This document shows positions 1 to 11,570 of a DNA stretch of 64,000 nucleotides, in pieces. The position numbers were made by a program, and so were the translations under genes. The DNA is from Aradus depressus (taxonomy: Eukaryota; Arthropoda; Insecta; Hemiptera; Aradidae), in the NCBI GenBank assembly GCA_963662175.1, contig OY759218.1:54071427-54135426 (forward strand), read 5' to 3'. Within the stretch, counting starts at the first letter, position 1, and every line of letters begins with the position of its first letter. The notes below the pieces were generated by a model, which saw nothing but the letters and a program-made list of their open reading frames with translations, was not told where the DNA came from and did no database searches.

Positions 1-544
1 AAAATACTCATCCAACTAGATAAAAATCATAAAATCAAAAATTTCGAGATACGTCATGTTGCAACGACCAAGTTCATTTCATACTGGCCTTATACAGGGT
101 ACATGAAAGTAATGTATTGGCAACGGCAATTTTTTTTTTGTTGCATGGTACATCGTAATTACTGAGAATGACTTTCTTATACCCTGTGAATAGAATCTAT
201 GAATTTCTTATACCCTGTGAACACAAACGCCAGTTGTGTTCAAACTGCCCTGCAGGAAGCATCTAGTCCATGGAGCTCCCGGCTTACAGGCCAGTCATAT
301 CTCACATACTGCTATTTTTAACTTATTTATCTATTTTATTTATTCATTTTTTTCCCTCTATTATAACTATCTTGTCCCCACTTTTGTTCATCTACCCATT
401 CTTCATTTATTCGTTTTCCTCTTTTAATTTTAATTTCTTCTTGCACACAGGTAATTCTTTTCTTTCATTATTTTTTCTCGGTATCACCATCTATCATATT
501 CTGAGAGACCGAAACAATAAACAAGCCTCTAGACCCCAACCCTA
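1..544. other. No gene recognised; AT-rich repeat-like DNA
   Basis: No conserved coding sequence is visible. A phrase of the form TTCTTATACCCTGTGAA occurs twice (about 171-223), and a related phrase occurs near 29664, so this is probably dispersed repeat DNA. The short open frames here are low-complexity Phe/Ile/Leu translations of AT-rich sequence. Confidence 0.5.
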
Positions 545-1440
545 GGTCCAAAAGGCCTCAGACGAACGGTCCGCCTAAGGGGGGAGGGCAATTTCCAAGA
601 TTTCTACTTATCTCCAAGGAGGGGGCGGGTGATCTGAAAAAGACATCCACCTTTCTTATACAGAAGTCCATCAGTTCCATAGCCAGGGAAGTAACAAACA
701 TCAAAAAAATCAGAACGGGCCAGATATTGGTCGGAAATGCTCGTCAGGCCAATAAACTTTTGGAGACCACTAGTTTTTCTGAGCAGGTACTTGTGAAAAT
801 AGAGGCCCATTCAACTCTTAATTACTCTAAAGGGGCAATTCGGTGCATGGACCTGGACGAGGTGCCCCTGGAAACCATCAAATCTGAACTATCCCCTTTT
901 TATGTCACTGAGGTTCACCGTATTACTAGCAATAGGACCGTGGAGGAGGATGGCGAGAAAAAGAGAGTTAAAATGAACACGGACAGTTATGTTCTAACTT
1001 TTTTTTCTCCCTACGCCGCCGACCCACATCAATTTCGGTTACCTGTCCCTCCCCGTGAGGCTGTACGTCCCCAACCCATTCAGATACATGTCATGTGTCA
1101 TGCTTGCATTTCGGTCATGTGGCCAGGACCTACTCCAGGACGGCATTGTGTGCCAACTGTGGCCAGTCACAGCATCCCGCCGGTTCACCGCCCCACCCAT
1201 TTGTGCCGTCTGCACTCCCCAAACTGCCTACAATAGGTCCCATATTTAAACAAGAAAAAGCAATTCAAGCAATAAAAGAAACTAGCTGAGGAAGTCCCAT
1301 TTCCGGAAGCCAAGAAAATTTATAGAGCTAAATTAGCGCCCTCATTTAGCAAGTCCTTTGCCCGAGTAGCGTTTGTAGGCAATGAGAATTTGCCTGAAAA
1401 TAAACCAAAAAAATGTGTGATTCTGGCACTCAGACTTAAG
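545..1440 (+). pseudogene. LINE ORF1 (gag-like) relic
   Basis: The plus strand encodes a gag-like nucleic-acid-binding protein of a non-LTR retrotransposon. The clearest block (about 727-1010) reads as a single frame with KLLETTSFSEQVLVKIEAHS and ITSNRTVEEDGEKKRVKMNT, followed by NPFRYMSC, CxHFGHVARTYSRTALC and CANCGQSQHP in shifted frames near 1070-1190. The last pieces are remnants of CCHC zinc knuckles, which in jockey- and I-type ORF1 proteins follow such a domain. At least two frameshifts near 1015-1110 break the frame, so it is not functional. No matching ORF2 lies directly downstream. The clade cannot be fixed from this fragment. Confidence 0.7.
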
Positions 1441-1654
1441 TTTTTAATTTCAAATCAAACGATAGTAACAGTGTTTTGGACACAAGTCAGATAACAATAG
1501 TTCAAATATTAATGATATTGCCGTAAACAATATTGCAAATGGGAGACAGGAGCCGATCTCTAGTAGCGAGCTGGGCAGAGCGATCCCGACCTCCTCCTCC
1601 CTCTCAACCCACCCCACCTCCATCTTCAGATATAATTGCTATCGATATTAGATT

Positions 1655-1915
1655 GATTACTTGGAGGGTGTGGACGGCTTTCCTCACATGCACACCCTCT
1701 TCATCAAGCCCCACTATCTCCACGAATAAGCCAAGTGCTTACATATACTTGAGAGAGGGCCGGCTGTGCTGTTGTTTGCCCCCTGGCCTGGCCTGCCTGA
1801 TCGTTGAGTGCCCTGGATCCCATGCTTTGCTCTTCCCCGGTCCCTCTAGCCCCCTGTGGGATCCCATCACGGCTGTTTTCGTCATTTGTATAAAGAATGC
1901 GCTGGCTCAGTAAGG
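1655..1915. repeat. Dispersed GC-richer repeat, copy 1
   Basis: This segment shares ordered phrases with 62548-62750: a phrase reading CTTGGAGGGTGTGG, then a CACACCCTC block, then CCCCTGGCCTGG, then a GTGCCC/GGATCCC-type stretch. The order and spacing are kept while the bases have diverged, as expected of two old copies of one element. It resembles LINE 3' untranslated sequence in base composition, but I cannot name it. Confidence 0.45.
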
Positions 1916-2039
1916 ACAAGAAATATAACAAGGTAGGGCGATAATAACCAAAGCAGTTGTTCGCCCCAAATAAACCAACCAATCAACAATCTATGAATAA
2001 CTTGTAATGTAATATTATAATTTATAATAGAATGAAGTG

Positions 2040-2274
2040 GCTTATCTGTAGGTAGCCCTTTATAATATCAGTCCTGTTATAGCCACATCACGTATATTAA
2101 ATTTTCCCTATATTTGTTACCCTTAAAAAAAAAAAAAACATTCAAAAATAAAAACATATTTGAAAATTCTTGCCAACCGTTACAATTTAAAATTGCTTTG
2201 AATTTCCTAATAAACAATAACAAAGTACTGGTAGTCAATATAACTTCCTAGTAATTAAAAAAAACCTATGTTAC
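2040..2274. repeat. Fragment of dispersed repeat family B
   Basis: A stretch with GTGGCT and GCCACATCACG phrases and a CCGTTACAATTT phrase has a counterpart, in reverse orientation, at about 21590-21700 (GTGATGTGGCTATATAAGGGC) and in the forward repeat starting near 3440. It abuts CERT exon 4. Confidence 0.4.
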
Positions 2275-2397
2275 CAATTTTCTGATGTTTTAAAGGTTCC
2301 AGTTCTGCGCAAGAGTCAAAATATGTCTGCAGAGTATCCATTTGTGAACAGAGTATGTCTCTGTAAGTTTCCATTTCAGCTAACTTTTCCTTTAGAC
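2275..2397 (-). CDS. CERT: CERT exon 4 (start of middle coiled region)
   Basis: Acceptor CAG before GT-CTA-AAG; encodes [20 protein letters not shown] and [13 protein letters not shown], the conserved segment after the serine motif in CERT. Donor ATT-G|GTAACA. No later exon is recognisable in the remaining 2.2 kb to the left edge. Confidence 0.9.
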
Positions 2398-5300
2398 CTG
2401 AAAATGTGTTTTTACGCTTAAATTAATAAATTTACACGTACATACTCGTACATTGTATCTCATATTTTAAAGCAATATCAAATTTCCGAAGCCCGTCAGA
2501 AAACTCGGAGAGAGTGCTTCTACTACTGTAAATTCTCTCCACCTTAAAATCCATGAGATAAATAAATTTAAGAATAACTTGTAATGATTTTTTTTTTTTT
2601 TCCGCAGGGCGATGGGAATACTTTCAACGAAGGGAAGCACGAGTTTCCCAACAGTGTGGTGTACCTCGTGTTGGATAATTTTCCACTAAAACCATCCCCC
2701 TGAGCTCTTGGGTGCTTTCGTGCCTGGTGTGGGACTATAACATCCTCTTCGTCCTCGGTGAGGAACCATGGATTTAGTGTTTCTGGAGTGCGCTGAAACT
2801 CGGAAAGTTCATGCCGGGTTAGGAGCGCCAGGTGTTATTGTCACCGGCGGTCCGCCGAGGCTCGAGGTTATTAGGAGGCGTTTTTTCGCCTCCTCAACTC
2901 CGCAACAAATTGGGTGAATGGGTAACTAGACTCGGCCACCAGCTGCTGCAGGGTCAGTCCCAGGTACAATCCGGTCGAGCGTATCAACGCCGCCCTAGGC
3001 CCGTCGTACAGCGGACATTCGATGACTACGTGTTCCGCAGTCTCGACGCCACCGCATGCGCAGTTCGGACTGTCTTTCCTTTTAAAAAAGAAACGCTTGG
3101 CGTTGAAGTCGCCGACCAGATAGTATCTGGGACGTCCAATGGTCCGGCTGGACCCATGTCGAGGCAAGTCGTGCCCGCACATCCGGGAAGTGTGTCGTCC
3201 GATGAATAATGTCCCCGCAACGCTCTGGCCTGCCATCGCCCTGCATCTCCGCCGCCAATGCCGCGCCCAAGGGCCCATCCACATCCTGTCCCTGACGCAA
3301 TGTGTCGGCATCAGCAGTCATTATTCTGAGTTACTTTTTTATACCGATATACCAAGTTATCCCAGTATCAAATATTCCATACCACAAATATTATATTTTT
3401 TTATCCTTAAAAAAAAAAAAAAAAAAAAGTTACCAATAATAAAAACAATTGAAAATTCGTTGCTATCCGTTACAATTTCACCATTGTTTTGAATTTCCTT
3501 TAGAAATGTATTGTATGTTCTTCGGAGCGCTATAACTTTGTTCGTTTTGATCCTACCTCAAATCTGAGAACACAGAGGCGATTGGAAATTTAGTTAGGAA
3601 CCAATTTTTCGATATGACCAATAATTTACGCGTAAATCAAGCAAACTTAAAAAAGAACGAACTTCAAAACAAATTTTAGGACGGTTTTCAAGCATCTATC
3701 TCGCAAACATGGCGACCTTGAAAAATGTATTTCACATAAAATGCATCTTTCAGTGTATCAACAATTTTTATTTGGAAAGATTTTTCATTAATTCATAAAT
3801 TTTGTAAAAGGTGCTTAGACCCCAAACTACTAAAGGGAGTCTTTTGTCTGATTTCGGCCAAAATCTAATCAGATCAAAGTTATCACATGTGACATTTTCA
3901 TTTCAAATTTCAGGTATTGGGTCAAATATTGTTTCTTTCTCATCCTTCAGATAGAGTTAAAACCCGATTAGAGCTACGATTTGCGTGTAACGTAAACAGA
4001 AAATGGGTTAAAAACGCTATTTTGAACTTTCTCTCCATACTTTCGGTTCTAACTTCATGTTATCCTTCTTGTTATTATTTTGTTCATTATAAATAAGAGG
4101 ATAAAATAAACCTCATTTTAGAAGTCTAGTATTTATAAGGTGTGTGGATAATGATTACTTAAAACACCTATTTTTCCAAATATTCACGGCCCACGTGAAT
4201 CTGACAAACACGGACACACGTCTCAGGAAGAACTGAGGAAGACTTCGTAGGAAGATGACCTATGTACATGACGGTCAGACGACGAAGGCTTCTCTCTTAC
4301 TAAACTTCCATTAAAGAGATTATAGAAGAGGGCAGAAATTAGTAAACAAATTTACATTTAATGGAAAAAGTAAGAAAAATCATTAATTCATTAGTAATTG
4401 CATTTTCTCTATTTTCCCTCGAATTTCATTAATTTGTTTTAAAAACTTTATTCATGCCCATTAGTCCTCACTATTTTTCGAAACATAGCCCTTAAAATCC
4501 GAAATTTTTTGAGGTCCAGTGTTCCTATGTTTTTAAAATTCTAGGCGTCCAAGACAATTCTGTTTCATTTTTACAACACTCTACGTCTAGAGAAAACATC
4601 ATGAAGAAAACGTTAATTTCATGTTTACCTCTATACTTCTTATAGCTTGAAGCAGAATTTGAAGAAAGTGTGGCCGAGGTTAGAGAGACGGCACTGCCAT
4701 GCCTCCTCAAGCTGCACTCACTGTTGTAGCCGGACTCAGCCTGAAACAGAACATCTCTCAATATAGTTTCCTCCAGATTTTCTTTGGAAAATGTTCAAAG
4801 TGACCAGAAGAAGAGACGTTGAAGTGTCCCGAAATATTGTCAATAAAAGAAGATATCTTTGGAAAAAAATAAGTATGTTTACCTAAATAGAGTTTAAACA
4901 ACCATTATTTTTAAACGACATGTAGAAAATTTGGTTTTTCTACATTATACAATATAAATTGAATAACGTTACGATGCAATATGATCATCTCGTCAAACGT
5001 TATTTGAATATTTCTTTGGTCCAAAAAGAAGTTGAATGAATGCAGAAAAATAAAATACTAAAATAAATTATAGTCGATTTTATCGAAAATTAATCAAAAT
5101 AATAATTACTAACTACTGAAATAATCCAGTGTATAATGACTGTTGAGAGACGTAAGAAACCAAACCAATGTTTTTGAAACAGGCAGGAACTATTTCGGTT
5201 ACGCGCTGTGCACAGTTTTTAAGACAAGCTTTGAGTTTCACGCCGAGGATTATATGTAGTTAGTTACCTTGAAAGCCTCTAGAATATCCACCCAATGTTG

Positions 5301-7740
5301 CTTATCTTCCGGGCTCTCAGCACGCAGGTACCAGACACAGTCATTCACTGATACATCAAAACGGCACTCATCAAACTCATGCGCCTGTAAAAAATCAGTG
5401 GATAAGTCATATGTATGAACAAATTGGCATCTAAATTAGGAAAGCCATTCAAATCATATGCATGAATGAACACCATTCGAATCATATGTATGAATAAATC
5501 AGGACCTAAATTGAGGAATTCGGAGATATTGCAGCAACTCGTTATAAATAAATAAAACCTCAGCATTTGTTTACTTTAGTTTTATTCTTATTTCACATCA
5601 TTAATTTATCTAATTGTGTCAGCCGGAGAGCACTTGCGGCCAGGTGAAGTAACTATAGCCTCCAGTAGCCCGGCCTCACCCCAGGGACATGAAAGTGTTG
5701 CACAAGACACATGTATAGCCATGCTGACATACGGCTCGGAGACGTGGACCCTGACTACGGCAGGTGAGGGGAGTCTCGATATCATCCAGAGAACAATACT
5801 ACACAGGATCTACGGCCCCAAGAAGAGGACGTTTGGCGCATTCGTTATCGCACTGGATTAGAGTAGCCAGACTTCGTTGGGCGGGGCACATACACAAGAT
5901 GAATGAAGCGATTATGCGAAGAAAGCTCCCGGATATTACACCCGAGGGAAAGGTGCATTCAGTACGTAAGGGCGTTTTCCTTCTTCATTTTTTTCCAGAA
6001 ATTTTAAAACTCCTGCTATTTCGCATGTTAACATGCATTATTACCACTCGCATCGAATGCTGTTTGACAAACAACTGAGTGAGCTTTTGCTGCAAAAATG
6101 TATCGGAGATAAAGACCCATCTGAGGAAATTTCAAGTGTAATTTTGCGTTGCTTCCCATATTGAATATATATTTCATGAGGTAGTAGAAAAAACGTACTT
6201 CGTTACCTGAGTTAGAAACAAATACATTTCTTCCTGAATACATAAATTTCACATTTGGATAACATAAGAACAATATACCCAAATAATCGACTGGGTATGC
6301 AAATCGTTATTACCTCACAACAAATATTTCCACCAATACAGGTCCTAATCCAATTAGGCTGCGACAAGATACGTTGGAAAGTGGTTTAAAATTTAGCTGA
6401 AAGCAAGTTGGCAGCTTCTAACGTATCTTTTCGCAGCCCAATTGAATTAGAAATTGGATTACGACCTGTATAAGCGGAAATATTTGCTTTAAGGTAAGAA
6501 CAATTAGCATACTTTGTATACATACATGATACACATATCTTTTCGCACTATTATTATCAAATGAACTTATTTACCTTTTTTCTATTTTTTTTTTTTTTTA
6601 AGAGATGATACCTAAGTAAGTTCAATAGTTTATGATCAGTTTCTATTGTTTTATTGTTAATACATATAACCTTCACTCATGATTCATCAAACAACACACC
6701 CTCAACAGCGGCGGATGGACTGAAAGAACTTTACGAAATCCAATTTGAGAATGGAACCGATTATAGAATCATAACACCTAAAAAAATCTAATTTCTCCCT
6801 AATGTTTTTAGTACATGTGTGTATCATGAGCACATGCTTAATAAAAAGGCCGTCCGTGAATCACCGACAATCTAATAACTTCAAGTTTCCACTCTCACTC
6901 CTTCATCTTCGAACGATTTGGCTGCAAATCTGTAGTGGACTTCTAAATAGATGTATGGATTCATGGACTTCTAAATAGATGTATGGATTCATGGACTTCT
7001 AAATAAACGTATCAAATTTGTGTCGAAATATCTTTCCCTTCATAGATATCGTATCGACAGGCACACAATTTTTTTTATTAATTTTGAATTCAGGGTGAAT
7101 TCAGGGGGCCGGAAAACACTTAAACACACATGGATATTGACCGATTACATAACTTAAAGCAACTACTTAAAGCTGGAGAAATAAAAAGTACATGTCCAAA
7201 TGTTGCCTAAACAAAATATTGAATCACTCATTTAATGTTTATCTGAAAATTTAAACAATTAACAAGATTGTTTATTACACTATTAATCGTAATTAATATT
7301 TTCATTATTAAAGTTTGATACGAAAACAAAATGGCCTTTTATTGTAGTTTATAACAATAAACAAAACAAGAAATGGCAGCCATATTATTTTTTTGCAGTT
7401 ACGAAATATTTTTGGCACATAACGAAAGAAAACGATGACTTATTATGTTGTTAAATGTTTACATTTTGCAATGTTTACTTAAAATTTAAATAAAAAATTA
7501 CTAATAGTTCACCTTAATCGTTGCTTTGAAGAGACTGAGAGCACCTCTGCAACCAAATCCTTGTTCTTCCTGTGATTTGTAATAAGACAACGTTCCGTCT
7601 TTCAGTACAATAAATCTTTTTTGCCATCCGTGTATATAGTTGGTCCATTTGGAGAGAATTCCTTGCAGTTCTGGGGTTTGAAATCCATTATCTGAATCAT
7701 CGTCTTCATCTGTGACTGCATCGTGATCATCAGCCATCAT
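2275..7740 (-). CDS. CERT: Ceramide transfer protein (CERT), 5' part of gene, four coding exons
   Basis: CERT carries ceramide from the ER to the trans-Golgi without vesicles; its PH domain binds Golgi phosphatidylinositol 4-phosphate and its C-terminal START domain holds ceramide. Visible coding exons, in order, are 7740-7513, 5384-5268, 4740-4629 and 2397-2275, all with GT-AG boundaries and compatible phases, giving 193 codons plus one base. Residues about 26-115 form the PH domain ([34 protein letters not shown]). The [11 protein letters not shown] motif follows near residue 131; in the mammalian protein the matching serine is phosphorylated by protein kinase D, which releases the PH domain from membranes. 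The last exon begins the coiled segment ([20 protein letters not shown]). I chose the first Met of the MMADD sequence; an upstream GTG frame is not a eukaryotic start. FFAT and START exons are off the left edge. Confidence 0.92.
2600..3320 (-). pseudogene. LINE ORF2 C-terminal zinc-finger relic and 3' region
   Basis: The minus strand (3311 down to 2871) carries an open 146-codon frame ending just before 2871. It contains [17 protein letters not shown] followed by [16 protein letters not shown], the Cys-Cys-His-Cys finger that closes ORF2 of R1- and I-type LINEs. The reverse transcriptase is absent, so this is a 5'-truncated copy, as is usual for LINE insertion. Downstream (2870-2600) is GC-richer sequence fitting its 3' UTR, and the poly(T) at 2590-2602 fits its poly(A) tail read on the other strand. 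It lies in the CERT intron, in sense with CERT. Confidence 0.65.
3440..4110 (+). repeat. Dispersed repeat family B, copy 1
   Basis: This non-coding segment shares an ordered series of phrases with 46200-46760 and 49905-50230 and, inverted, with 21290-21690: TTGCTATCCGTTACAATTT, a GGAAATTTAGTTAGGAACC-like phrase, GACGGTTTTCA, TTTCATTAATTCATAAAT and TGATTTCGGCCAAAATCTAA. No protein is encoded. It sits in the CERT intron. Confidence 0.55.
4629..4740 (-). CDS. CERT: CERT exon 3 (serine-rich regulatory motif)
   Basis: Acceptor TTTCAG before GCT-GAG-TCC; encodes [20 protein letters not shown] and a Ser-rich run (SSNSASS). The donor follows AGA-G|GTAAAC and leaves one base that joins GT of the next exon to make Gly. 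Confidence 0.92.
5268..5384 (-). CDS. CERT: CERT exon 2 (PH domain second half)
   Basis: Acceptor TTTACAG before GCG-CAT-GAG; 39 codons including the C-terminal PH helix [11 protein letters not shown]; donor AAG|GTAACT. Phase 0 at both ends. Confidence 0.92.
5690..5960 (+). pseudogene. RTE-type LINE reverse transcriptase, C-terminal relic
   Basis: Two overlapping frames give [20 protein letters not shown] and [16 protein letters not shown], then after a frameshift near 5845 [20 protein letters not shown] and KLPDI. The order matches the thumb and C-terminus of the RTE element at 40028-43504, which reads ILAYGSEAWTISKSDE, ILRRIYGP and LGRLRWAGHVARM. It is a short, old fragment in sense opposite to CERT. 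Confidence 0.75.
6308..6501. mobile_element. MITE-like imperfect hairpin, about 194 bp
   Basis: The two halves are inverted copies: the left half holds AAATATTTCC, ACAGGTCCTAATCCAATT and GGCTGCGACAAGATACGTT; the right half, read in reverse complement, has the same blocks with scattered changes. The centre near 6400 is unpaired. If the core is bounded at CAGGTC...GACCTG it is flanked by TA on both sides, as in Tc1/mariner-type MITEs, but pairing continues beyond those points. It lies in CERT intron 1. Confidence 0.6.
6850..7160. repeat. Dispersed repeat family A fragment with 28-bp tandem repeat
   Basis: The phrase GTGAATCACCGACAAT and the later GGCCGGAAAACAC and GACCGATTACATAACTT phrases are shared with copies at 20930-21250, 37320-38560 and 52060-52290. 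Inside it, a 28-bp unit beginning TGGACTTCTAAATAGATG starts at 6936, 6964 and 6992. Confidence 0.5.
7513..7740 (-). CDS. CERT: CERT exon 1 (start codon, PH domain first half)
   Basis: It starts at ATG-ATG-GCT and begins with an acidic stretch (DEDDDSDN), then PH strands [11 protein letters not shown] and [14 protein letters not shown], and [15 protein letters not shown]. The donor is AAG|GTGAAC at 7512-7511, leaving phase 0. Seventy-six codons. Confidence 0.9.
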
Positions 7741-8959
7741 GCATTTGCCAACAATATTGAACACAAATTGAAACTAAAAAAACTCAAAAAAAAATTAAAC
7801 ACAAGAAAAGAAAAGAAGGTCATAAAAAAGTTATACTTTCATTGAAGGATAACGACTAACGCAATAATATCAAATAATCATCTGTTATCTCCAAGGTATC
7901 ATAAAAACAATACTGCCATCTGAATATATGTTATTTAAACAAATAATTTTTATTTCAATTTACTATTATGTCAATATAGCTTGAAATAATGATGATAATA
8001 ATACAACTTTAGGATTAAATAATATGAGAAAGTAATACGTGACAATAATTAAATAAACTTACATATCTGAAGCAATTAAACAATCGATCTTTGAATATAA
8101 ATGTTTTTGAAAACTTATATTCTCCAAAATTTGATGTCATGCCGAAACCGCTCTTATTGTATTCATGGTATAGAAATTTCCATAAGAAGTATGTTTCCTT
8201 CGTTTCTTAAGAATTTCCATAATTTGTTAGCGTTTCTCAACTCTACTACAGATTTTCAAAAAAAAACTGTGATAAAATAAAACAATGGAGTGAAACGTGC
8301 TCAGATCACACACTGAAGGGTTCCATAGGCGAAACTGCGTTCATGTATTAACTTATATGCATTTCATAGATATATTCTTTTGAAATGTTGGTCTGCCTAG
8401 AGTCATTAAAATTCGAAAATTGCTAAAATGAAAAGAAGAAAATTCGAATCCCATTCACAAAAATATTGACTAGATCGTAAAAAAAAGAAAAATTCAATGA
8501 AGTTATAACTGAGCATTTCTTAACATCATCAACAGTAATGTTGCTTTGATGTCATGAACATTTTAGTAATTTCTCAAATTTGAGGAGAGTGTGACAGAAG
8601 GTAAGGGTCATAAAAGAAGTCGAGGCTGCGATTCCATCTAAGAACCTGGAACTCGTGCTGGACGCCCTCTCAGGACGCAATGACATAGTTCTCACCGTCT
8701 TCGTCCACTGGTCAGTCTCCAGATGATTGGTTTGCACTGACCGCCGGGGTGATAGGTGTTAATAATTCACTGTATGAGTTTATGATAGAAGAAACCCAAA
8801 GGTTAATGTAACGCTGACTCAAAAATAAGTCCACTTACACAACAATAATCTTTAGTTTATTTAAATAATAACACCACTTAGTTTATTTATTATCATTTAC
8901 ACAATTTATATTCATTTAGTATCACATTGTACACCACAGTTCTATATTCGTTGCTTATT
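7741..8959. other. CERT upstream region; no gene recognised
   Basis: This AT-rich stretch lies 5' of the CERT start codon and should hold its 5' UTR and promoter, but no diagnostic element can be picked out by eye. The region 8550-8760 is GC-richer and gives no recognisable protein on either strand. Confidence 0.4.
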
Positions 8960-9550
8960 ACGGTTACCACTTGTTACTAACTGCAGAATGCGAAAAACCC
9001 GCTAAAATGACCGCCAAAGACCCAATGCCTCCATATTTTTACAAGTCTGCTGCACAAGAGTTGATACAATCTTACTCAGGAGTAACAGTAATATATACTG
9101 ATGGGTCCAAAACACCTAACGGTGTAGGAGCCACCTTCACCATTAACGACCGTACATACTCTGTAACTCTTCCGACAGAAGCTTCCATCTTCACAGCAGA
9201 ACTGACCGCTATTTCTCGTGCTCGTAGCAGTTGCCCAGAGGAATACGATCTTAGTACATAGTAACAGATTCTCTAACTACCCTTCGCGCACTGAAGATCC
9301 AATAGTACAAACAATTCATCAGACACTTTGGAATCTCTGGAGGTCAAACCTCATCGTGAGATTCTTATGGATACCAGGGCACTGTGGCATAGAAGGAAAC
9401 GAAATGGTAGACAAAGCAGCCTAACTTGCCGCCCGAGACTGCCAAAGAGTCCACTTTCCTTTCCGGTACCTGTCGCCTTGCCTACGCCATCACCGGATCC
9501 TTCTAGAGACAACACAAACCAGCCAAGAACCCGAGAAACACAGTTACTGA
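8960..9550 (+). pseudogene. LINE ORF2 RNase H domain relic
   Basis: The frame from about 8971 encodes an RNase H fold: VIYTDGSKTPNGVGATF (first catalytic Asp), then ASIFTAELTAISRA (catalytic Glu). A frameshift near 9225 moves it to a second frame with RFLWIPGHCGIEGNEMVDKA (last catalytic Asp region), which ends in a stop at 9422-9424. The third catalytic segment is degraded. This arrangement is typical of the C-terminal RNase H of I-type and some R1-type LINEs; the reverse transcriptase is missing. Confidence 0.75.
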
Positions 9551-10084
9551 GGGGGCAGTATAGCTTCAGTTCCTCAACAATCTCTAACTCTTTGCCATTT
9601 AAAATAAATTCAAGCGTTCGGGACGTATTTTTTTTTTGTGAAAATGCAGCATTTTGACTTAGTAGTCCAGTGCAATTAGGTTTATACCTCGGAACCCAGC
9701 TATAATGAATGGATTTGAATTTTTCCGGTTTTTTTGACTTTCTTATAATAAAAAGCAAAACGTTTACCACTTGAAACTTTCCGCTAATGATTTTTTTTTT
9801 TTTTTAAGGATACTCCCATGAAAATGACGTTACTTCTAGTATAGTATATTCCTTTTACAGCTATATTCATTTTTTCTCTCCAGAGTTATTTAATGTCTAT
9901 ATAAAGTAAACAAAGGGACAACAAACGTCCTTGAAAAGTAGGCATTGCAGGTATAGAAAAGGGATTAGGGTGGGGAAGCAGGGATAGTGGAGAACACGAG
10001 TGGCTCTGCTCCGAATGCTGACGTATTTGATAGGTTTAACTTAACAGAAATCCAAGAAAGTGATACATTTAAAAAAATAGTAGC

Positions 10085-11570
10085 TCTTTTCGAAAAATGA
10101 GCTTAATGAGTTAGAGAAAAAGAATAAAACTGCCAAATTATGGATTTCTTATTTGACAATATTAAAGGATTTCATCGCTGCTGATCGAATGGGCGACTGG
10201 GAGTTACATCTACATACAATGGAGTTAATGATTCCATATTTGCATGCAAGTGGTCATTTTCCTTATGCAAAATCTTTGCAACTCCATTGGCAACACATGA
10301 AAGAATTGCAGACTTAAATGGATTCACTAGAGTACAACAAGTTTACAAGCGAAATATATTTCACAGCTCGACGTTCAGATCAATTTTTTAGTGGTATCTC
10401 TACTGATCAAACTATCGAACAAACATTAATGAAGTCCATGAGTGTCGAAGGAGGGCCTTTCATGCGTGATGTTACAGAGAGTATTGTTTATAAATGGATA
10501 AAAGGAGTCGTTTATACCAAATACGTCATTGAAGGAATTGAAGATTTTTGTAAAATATCTTTTAAAAAAAGTCATCAGCACGTAGATTCTTCAGATGCTC
10601 GAATCAAGCGTGATAATATTGATGTAAAAAAAATTGAAGAATACTTCATACAACATAATCTTTTCATTGATTTCGATGCTATTATGTCGATTGCAACTGG
10701 AATAACCGATGATGAAAAAGTAAATTGCCACGAAGCTTTTAATATAGGTGTAAAAGCCATGAAGAAAATGAATGGACAAAACTTTAAAGATTTAATATTA
10801 ACAAAAAAAATAAAGTTGTTTCGTTACGGGCGAATTGTATGCAACGTATTTGTGTTTTTAAAAAATCAGAAGAAGAACTTGAAACATACATGAATATTGA
10901 GTTAGCTCCATATCCTGTAACTCTGTTCGATCAAGGTTTAATGCGAAAGACAGCTAAATCAAATTTTTATGATTATTCTTATGATTATTATGATACAATA
11001 TTGATCAACAAAAACCTTGAACAAACATTACCAATGTGTAAGAAGCATATTTTGTTTTTAATGCAATAACTGGATGTGATACAACTTCAGCGTTTTACAA
11101 AAAGGGTAAAAATAAATTTGCTAAGTATCGTACAGATTTACAAGATGCTGCTATTATCTTTACTGATGAAAATGCTGACGTCATTAATATTTTTCAATCG
11201 GGTATTTTATGCATTTTAGGATTATATGGTGCTCCTAAAAAACAAGAAAATATGAATAATTTTCGATACCACATGTTTTTTAAAGCTACAAGTAAAAATA
11301 CTTGTGTCGACTTGGCTTCATTGATACCTACACTGGAAAAAAAAAGATAATTCACAAGTACCAGTTACAATGAACCAACCACCAGCTTCTGAAAATTTAT
11401 TGAAAATGATGTTTTGTTCATGTAAAATTGGGAGTGGCTCTGCTTGAGGATGTAGAAAAGTGGCTTAAATTGTTCTATAGCATGTTTACTATGTAAAGGA
11501 TTTAGCTGCTTCAATTCTCCACCAATGATATTAATGAATGACATCGAAAACAAAAACGTCGGAGACAATT
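10085..11570 (+). pseudogene. Broken member of the GCDTTS / Cys-rich-tail animal multicopy family
   Basis: I recognise this as a degraded copy of an uncharacterised protein family found in many copies in arthropod and other invertebrate genomes; its function is unknown to me. Diagnostic blocks in order: YLHASGHFPYAKSLQLHWQH (about 10220), RRSDQFFSGISTDQTIEQTL (10370-10430), RIKRDNI and GITDDEKVN (10600-10720), ELAPYPVTLFDQGLMRKTAK (about 10900), AITGCDTTSAFYKKGKNKFA (11066-11125), and a Cys-rich tail with LLKMMFCSCKIG, GCRK and CLLCKGFSC (11397-11510). Lesions: an in-frame TAA just before 10318, a frameshift near 10840, an apparent loss of the segment between LFDQG...NFYD and GCDTTS where the family has a GDDTD-like block, and stops or frameshifts in the tail. 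The GCDTTS block with a GDDTD block suggests a PIN/FEN-like nuclease fold, which is inference. Confidence 0.7.

Noticed and set aside
2832..3209. Plus-strand 125-codon open frame
   Set aside because: It is the antisense shadow of the LINE zinc-finger relic on the minus strand.
7741..7764. Earlier CERT start
   Set aside because: The codon is GTG, so the first ATG at 7740 is used.
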